Assembly: GCA_012521625.1 (NCBI GenBank)
Contig: JAAYLY010000170.1
Coordinates: 1-8,951, forward strand
Source: Tissierellia bacterium
Lineage (GTDB): Bacteria; Bacillota; Clostridia; Tissierellales; Tissierellaceae
DNA length: 8,951 nucleotides
Direction of reading: 5' to 3'
How positions within the stretch are numbered: the first letter of the stretch is position 1; each line of letters begins with the position of its first letter. This document shows, piece after piece, positions 7,314-8,951 of the stretch. The notes beneath the pieces were generated by a model. It worked only from the letters and a program-made list of their open reading frames with translations, was not told the DNA's origin and searched no databases. A program made the translations under genes and the position numbers.

Positions 7314-7460
7314 TTGTTTAAAGATGAAAAATTGAAAAATTTTTTACCCGTAATTATATTACTTGGACTAGCTATTGTAGTTAGTATAAGTATAGCGTCA
7401 TCTCCAAAAGTTGTAGAAGTCCTAACTGTTGAAGTAGGAGCTATCAGTCATCAGTTCTAG
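7314..7460 (+). CDS. Small predicted one-TM peptide, unknown
   Basis: A 48-codon frame begins at TTG 7314 with AGGGGTG at 7301-7307, 6 nt upstream. That spacing matches other starts in this window; an in-frame GTG at 7305 overlaps the Shine-Dalgarno sequence and is less likely. The peptide starts with a charged stretch (FKDEKLKN), followed by one hydrophobic segment LPVIILLGLAIVVSISIA, then a short polar/valine-rich tail ending GAISHQF. This gives a plausible single-pass membrane peptide with its C-terminus outside. I recognise no family. It lies alone between a terminator and the inverted repeats preceding the HD gene. The good RBS and membrane-like composition support it, but its short length means it could be chance. 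The rest of 7202-7313 shows nothing I can support. Confidence 0.45.
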   Translation: MFKDEKLKNFLPVIILLGLAIVVSISIASSPKVVEVLTVEVGAISHQF

Positions 7461-7467
7461 GGAATAA

Positions 7468-7541
7468 CCCCTATTTTATCCAGCTGCTTGTCTTTTATGA
7501 TTTAGTAGGATAAAATAATTATAATAAAGATACAATAGGGG
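7468..7541 (+). repeat. Extended inverted repeat covering the HD-gene leader and its RBS
   Basis: Segment 7473-7481 is a perfect 9-bp inverted repeat of 7508-7516. Segment 7468-7475 is a perfect 8-bp inverted repeat of 7534-7541, which includes the AGGGG of the HD-gene ribosome-binding site. The first part of the left arm can instead pair with 7458-7462 just upstream (TAGGG with CCCTA), followed by TTTTAT. The region could be a weak terminator, an RNA switch hiding the RBS, or an operator for a DNA-binding protein. Confidence 0.45.
7488..7516 (+). promoter_or_regulatory. Candidate promoter for the HD/DUF1232 genes
   Basis: -35 TTGTCT (7488-7493) and -10 TAAAAT (7511-7516) are 17 nt apart. 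The -10 lies inside the right arm of the 9-bp inverted repeat 7473-7481/7508-7516, so a protein bound to the repeat could block it. A TATAAT at 7520-7525 lacks a matching -35. Confidence 0.35.
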
Positions 7542-7551
7542 TGGTAAAAAG

Positions 7552-8133
7552 ATGGAGAAGTTCATACCAACTAGGGAAGATGCTTATAATCTACTTACTG
7601 AATTTGTTGAGGATAAGTCACTCATCAATCACCACCTGATGGTGGAATCTACCATGAGGCATTTTGCAAAGCTTTATGGTGAGGATGAGGATAAGTGGGG
7701 TATTATAGGACTAATCCATGATTTAGACTATGAGAAGTATCCAGAACAGCACTGCAAGATGACTGAAAAGATCCTTAAGGAGCGGAACTGGCCTGAAGAC
7801 TATATTAGGGCGGTAATCAGCCATGGCTGGGGTATAGTCAGCGATGTGGAGCCTATTCACACCATGGAAAAGGTCCTATATACCATAGATGAGTTGACAG
7901 GACTTATATATGCTACAGCCCTAATGAGGCCTAGTAAGAGCCTTTACGACCTAAAGGTAAAATCCGTTAAGAAAAAATGGAAGCAATCCTCCTTTGCTGC
8001 AGGGGTCAATAGGGATATTATAGCTAAGGGGGCTGAGATGTTGGGAATGGAGTTGGATAGGGTAATTGAAGAAACTATTGAGGGGATGAAGGCAGTATCC
8101 CAAGCAATAGGTCTTAAGGGAGAAATTGAATAG
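7552..8133 (+). CDS. HD-domain phosphohydrolase-like protein
   Basis: This is a 193-residue soluble protein. The HD fold is seen in residues about 24-115: NHHLMVES with His27/28 as the first metal ligand, the central pair His56-Asp57 in IIGLIHDLDYE (51-61), His67, His91 in VISHGWG (88-94), and Asp113 in YTIDELTGLI (110-119). This order is that of metal-dependent HD phosphohydrolases, acting on phosphate esters or nucleotides; the substrate is not evident. The C-terminal part is helical, with a basic patch KVKSVKKKWK (135-144). Length and pattern match the short stand-alone HD hydrolases common in Clostridia. The ATG at 7552 follows AGGGGTGG by 7 nt. The DUF1232 gene begins 69 nt downstream on the same strand with no terminator between them, so they are probably co-transcribed. 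Confidence 0.9.
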   Translation: MEKFIPTREDAYNLLTEFVEDKSLINHHLMVESTMRHFAKLYGEDEDKWGIIGLIHDLDYEKYPEQHCKMTEKILKERNWPEDYIRAVISHGWGIVSDVEPIHTMEKVLYTIDELTGLIYATALMRPSKSLYDLKVKSVKKKWKQSSFAAGVNRDIIAKGAEMLGMELDRVIEETIEGMKAVSQAIGLKGEIE

Positions 8134-8192
8134 AAGCATTGTATAAAGCCTCCATTCTTGGTAAAAATAAAACTGCTACAATTATAAGATGT

Positions 8193-8198
8193 AGGTGA
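8193..8198 (+). promoter_or_regulatory. Ribosome-binding site deciding the TTG start at 8203
   Basis: AGGTGA lies 4 nt upstream of TTG 8203. The next in-frame methionine is residue 34, inside the conserved part, and has no such site, so TTG is preferred. Confidence 0.6.
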
Positions 8199-8202
8199 CC
8201 AA

Positions 8203-8634
8203 TTGAAACTAGACTTTTCTAAGATCTTTAGGAAATTAAGTCCTAAAGCCAACAGAATTTATCATGATAAGAATAGACTAAACAGTTTAATCAAGGAAGG
8301 GATGAAGCTACTTTTTAGCAATAAGGCCTTTGCAGACTTAATAGATGATATAAAAATAGCCCTTCAATTGATTAAAAGCTATTATAAAGGTGAATATAGG
8401 GCTGTATCTAAGAAGAATATAATTATGATTATCATTGGATTTATTTATTTAGTAAATCCTATGGATGTAGTGCCCGACTTCCTCTTAGGAGGCTTTATAG
8501 ATGATGCAGCAGTTTTTGCCTATATAATAAAATTAATCCACAATGAATTAGCTAGCTTTACCCTTTGGAAATCCAAGCTAGACTTAAATGAAAGCACCAT
8601 AGAAGCAGATGAAGAGGATTATGAAATTGATTAA
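8203..8634 (+). CDS. DUF1232 (YkvA-like) small membrane protein
   Basis: The protein has 143 residues starting at TTG. The conserved DUF1232 motif lies at 85-104: NPMDVVPDF, then GGFIDDAAV, with the family's D..PD...G..DD pattern intact. It is embedded between hydrophobic segments (about 73-85 and 99-112), suggesting close membrane association with one or two helices. The N-terminal 70 residues are basic and helical. The C-terminus is acidic (NESTIEADEEDYEID). The function of DUF1232 proteins is not established, so none is assigned. It follows the HD gene by 69 nt and is closed by its own terminator, making it the last gene of this short unit. Confidence 0.85.
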   Translation: MKLDFSKIFRKLSPKANRIYHDKNRLNSLIKEGMKLLFSNKAFADLIDDIKIALQLIKSYYKGEYRAVSKKNIIMIIIGFIYLVNPMDVVPDFLLGGFIDDAAVFAYIIKLIHNELASFTLWKSKLDLNESTIEADEEDYEID

Positions 8635-8663
8635 TGGCTAGACTAGTTGCCTTAAGGTGAATT

Positions 8664-8690
8664 AAAGCCCTTTTGAAATAGGGCTTTTTT
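8664..8690 (+). terminator. Intrinsic terminator after DUF1232 gene
   Basis: AAAGCCC (8664-8670) pairs with GGGCTTT (8681-8687), extended by T8671-A8680, and is followed by Ts to 8690. It sits 30 nt after the stop codon. Confidence 0.85.
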
Positions 8691-8707
8691 CTGTACTTTT
8701 TTGCTTT

Positions 8708-8719
8708 AATGAATTCATT
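8708..8719. repeat. 12-bp perfect palindrome upstream of the last gene
   Basis: AATGAATTCATT is its own reverse complement. It lies between the terminator and the start of the partial gene, where an operator could sit. In DNA this AT-rich a chance palindrome is also plausible. I see no convincing promoter in 8691-8760. Confidence 0.25.
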
Positions 8720-8760
8720 TTTAAATAAGCTGAAGATAGCTTACGGTTCTAGGTGGGGTG

Positions 8761-8951
8761 ATGTTGTTGAAGAGGTTGGTCATAGTAACAGAGGGGAAGA
8801 ATACAGGAGTTAGGTTGACTAAGCAGCTGGGTGAATTATTGGGGAATCATGTAATAATTGACAACGTCCTGCTGGCTCAGCTGGAAGATTTTAAGGATGA
8901 AAATATAGATTTAATCCTCTATTCCAGTTCATTCGTAAAGAATAGGTCATT
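8761..8951 (+). CDS. Partial gene, possibly N-terminus of a transcriptional regulator
   Basis: An open frame runs off the window end after 63 codons. It begins LLKRLVIVTEGKNTGVRL, then LTKQLGELLG, and later DENIDLILYSSSFVKN. This is a strand-helix-strand pattern resembling a small Rossmann-like receiver or sensor domain. Some clostridial sigma-54-interacting regulators open with a similar VT-G-K-TG...LGELLG...D.IL.SS pattern; this is a resemblance from memory, not an identification. AGGTGGGG at 8751-8758 lies only 2 nt before ATG 8761, so the TTG at 8764 or 8767 may be the true start. It has its own upstream region after a terminator, so it starts a new transcription unit. Confidence 0.6.
   Translation, partial: MLLKRLVIVTEGKNTGVRLTKQLGELLGNHVIIDNVLLAQLEDFKDENIDLILYSSSFVKNRS

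Noticed and set aside
8158..8188. Possible promoter before the DUF1232 gene (TTGGTA and TATAAG)
   Set aside because: The spacer would be 19 nt and both boxes are weak. Co-transcription with the HD gene is simpler.
7944..8252. Two - strand frames (7944-8252 and 7951-8139)
   Set aside because: Both are antisense to the HD gene and the DUF1232 start, with no plausible start signals or family features.
1..8951. General reassignment of UGA to Trp or Gly
   Set aside because: Trp is TGG throughout, the other genes have no internal TGA, and the permease ends in TGA at the expected length.
1..8951. CRISPR arrays, insertion sequences, tRNA or rRNA genes
   Set aside because: No spaced direct repeats, transposase motifs, terminal inverted repeats or cloverleaf sequences were seen.

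Overview
The window is AT-rich DNA with strong AGGAGG or AGGGGTG ribosome-binding sites, frequent GTG and TTG starts, heavy use of AGG/AGA arginine codons and short intrinsic terminators. This suggests an anaerobic low-GC Bacillota, most likely Clostridia/Tissierellia. The placement rests on composition and gene style; no rRNA or other marker gene is present.

Positions 1-3461 hold a metal-chelate uptake operon on the + strand: a substrate-binding lipoprotein (8-1192), a FecCD/BtuC-type permease (1230-2246) and a FecE/BtuD-type ATPase with an extra C-terminal domain (2243-3433), closed by a hairpin terminator. The cargo is probably an iron-siderophore, heme, corrinoid or similar chelate. The binding-protein frame is interrupted by one in-frame TGA at 482-484. 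The sequence on both sides is continuous, well-formed family sequence, and a bulged hairpin begins 10 nt after the TGA. This is the main point of interest: it is either a selenocysteine codon at residue 159 or a single nonsense mutation.

Positions 3478-4830 (- strand) encode LemA followed by a secreted, membrane-anchored TPM (YgcG-type) protein with a Gly-rich tail. A 264-bp divergent intergenic region with recognisable promoters on both strands separates this pair from an OmpR-type response regulator (5095-5769) and its sensor histidine kinase (5779-7176). An envelope-related signalling role for this block is plausible but inferred.

Positions 7177-7551 carry the kinase terminator, a short predicted one-TM peptide and an inverted-repeat region. 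Then come an HD-domain hydrolase (7552-8133) and a small DUF1232/YkvA-like membrane protein (8203-8634) with its own terminator. The last 190 bases start a gene that runs off the window, tentatively the N-terminus of a transcriptional regulator.

The strongest candidate for something undescribed is the TGA-containing binding protein. Second are the fused C-terminal domain of the ATPase and the possible RNA switch before the HD gene.
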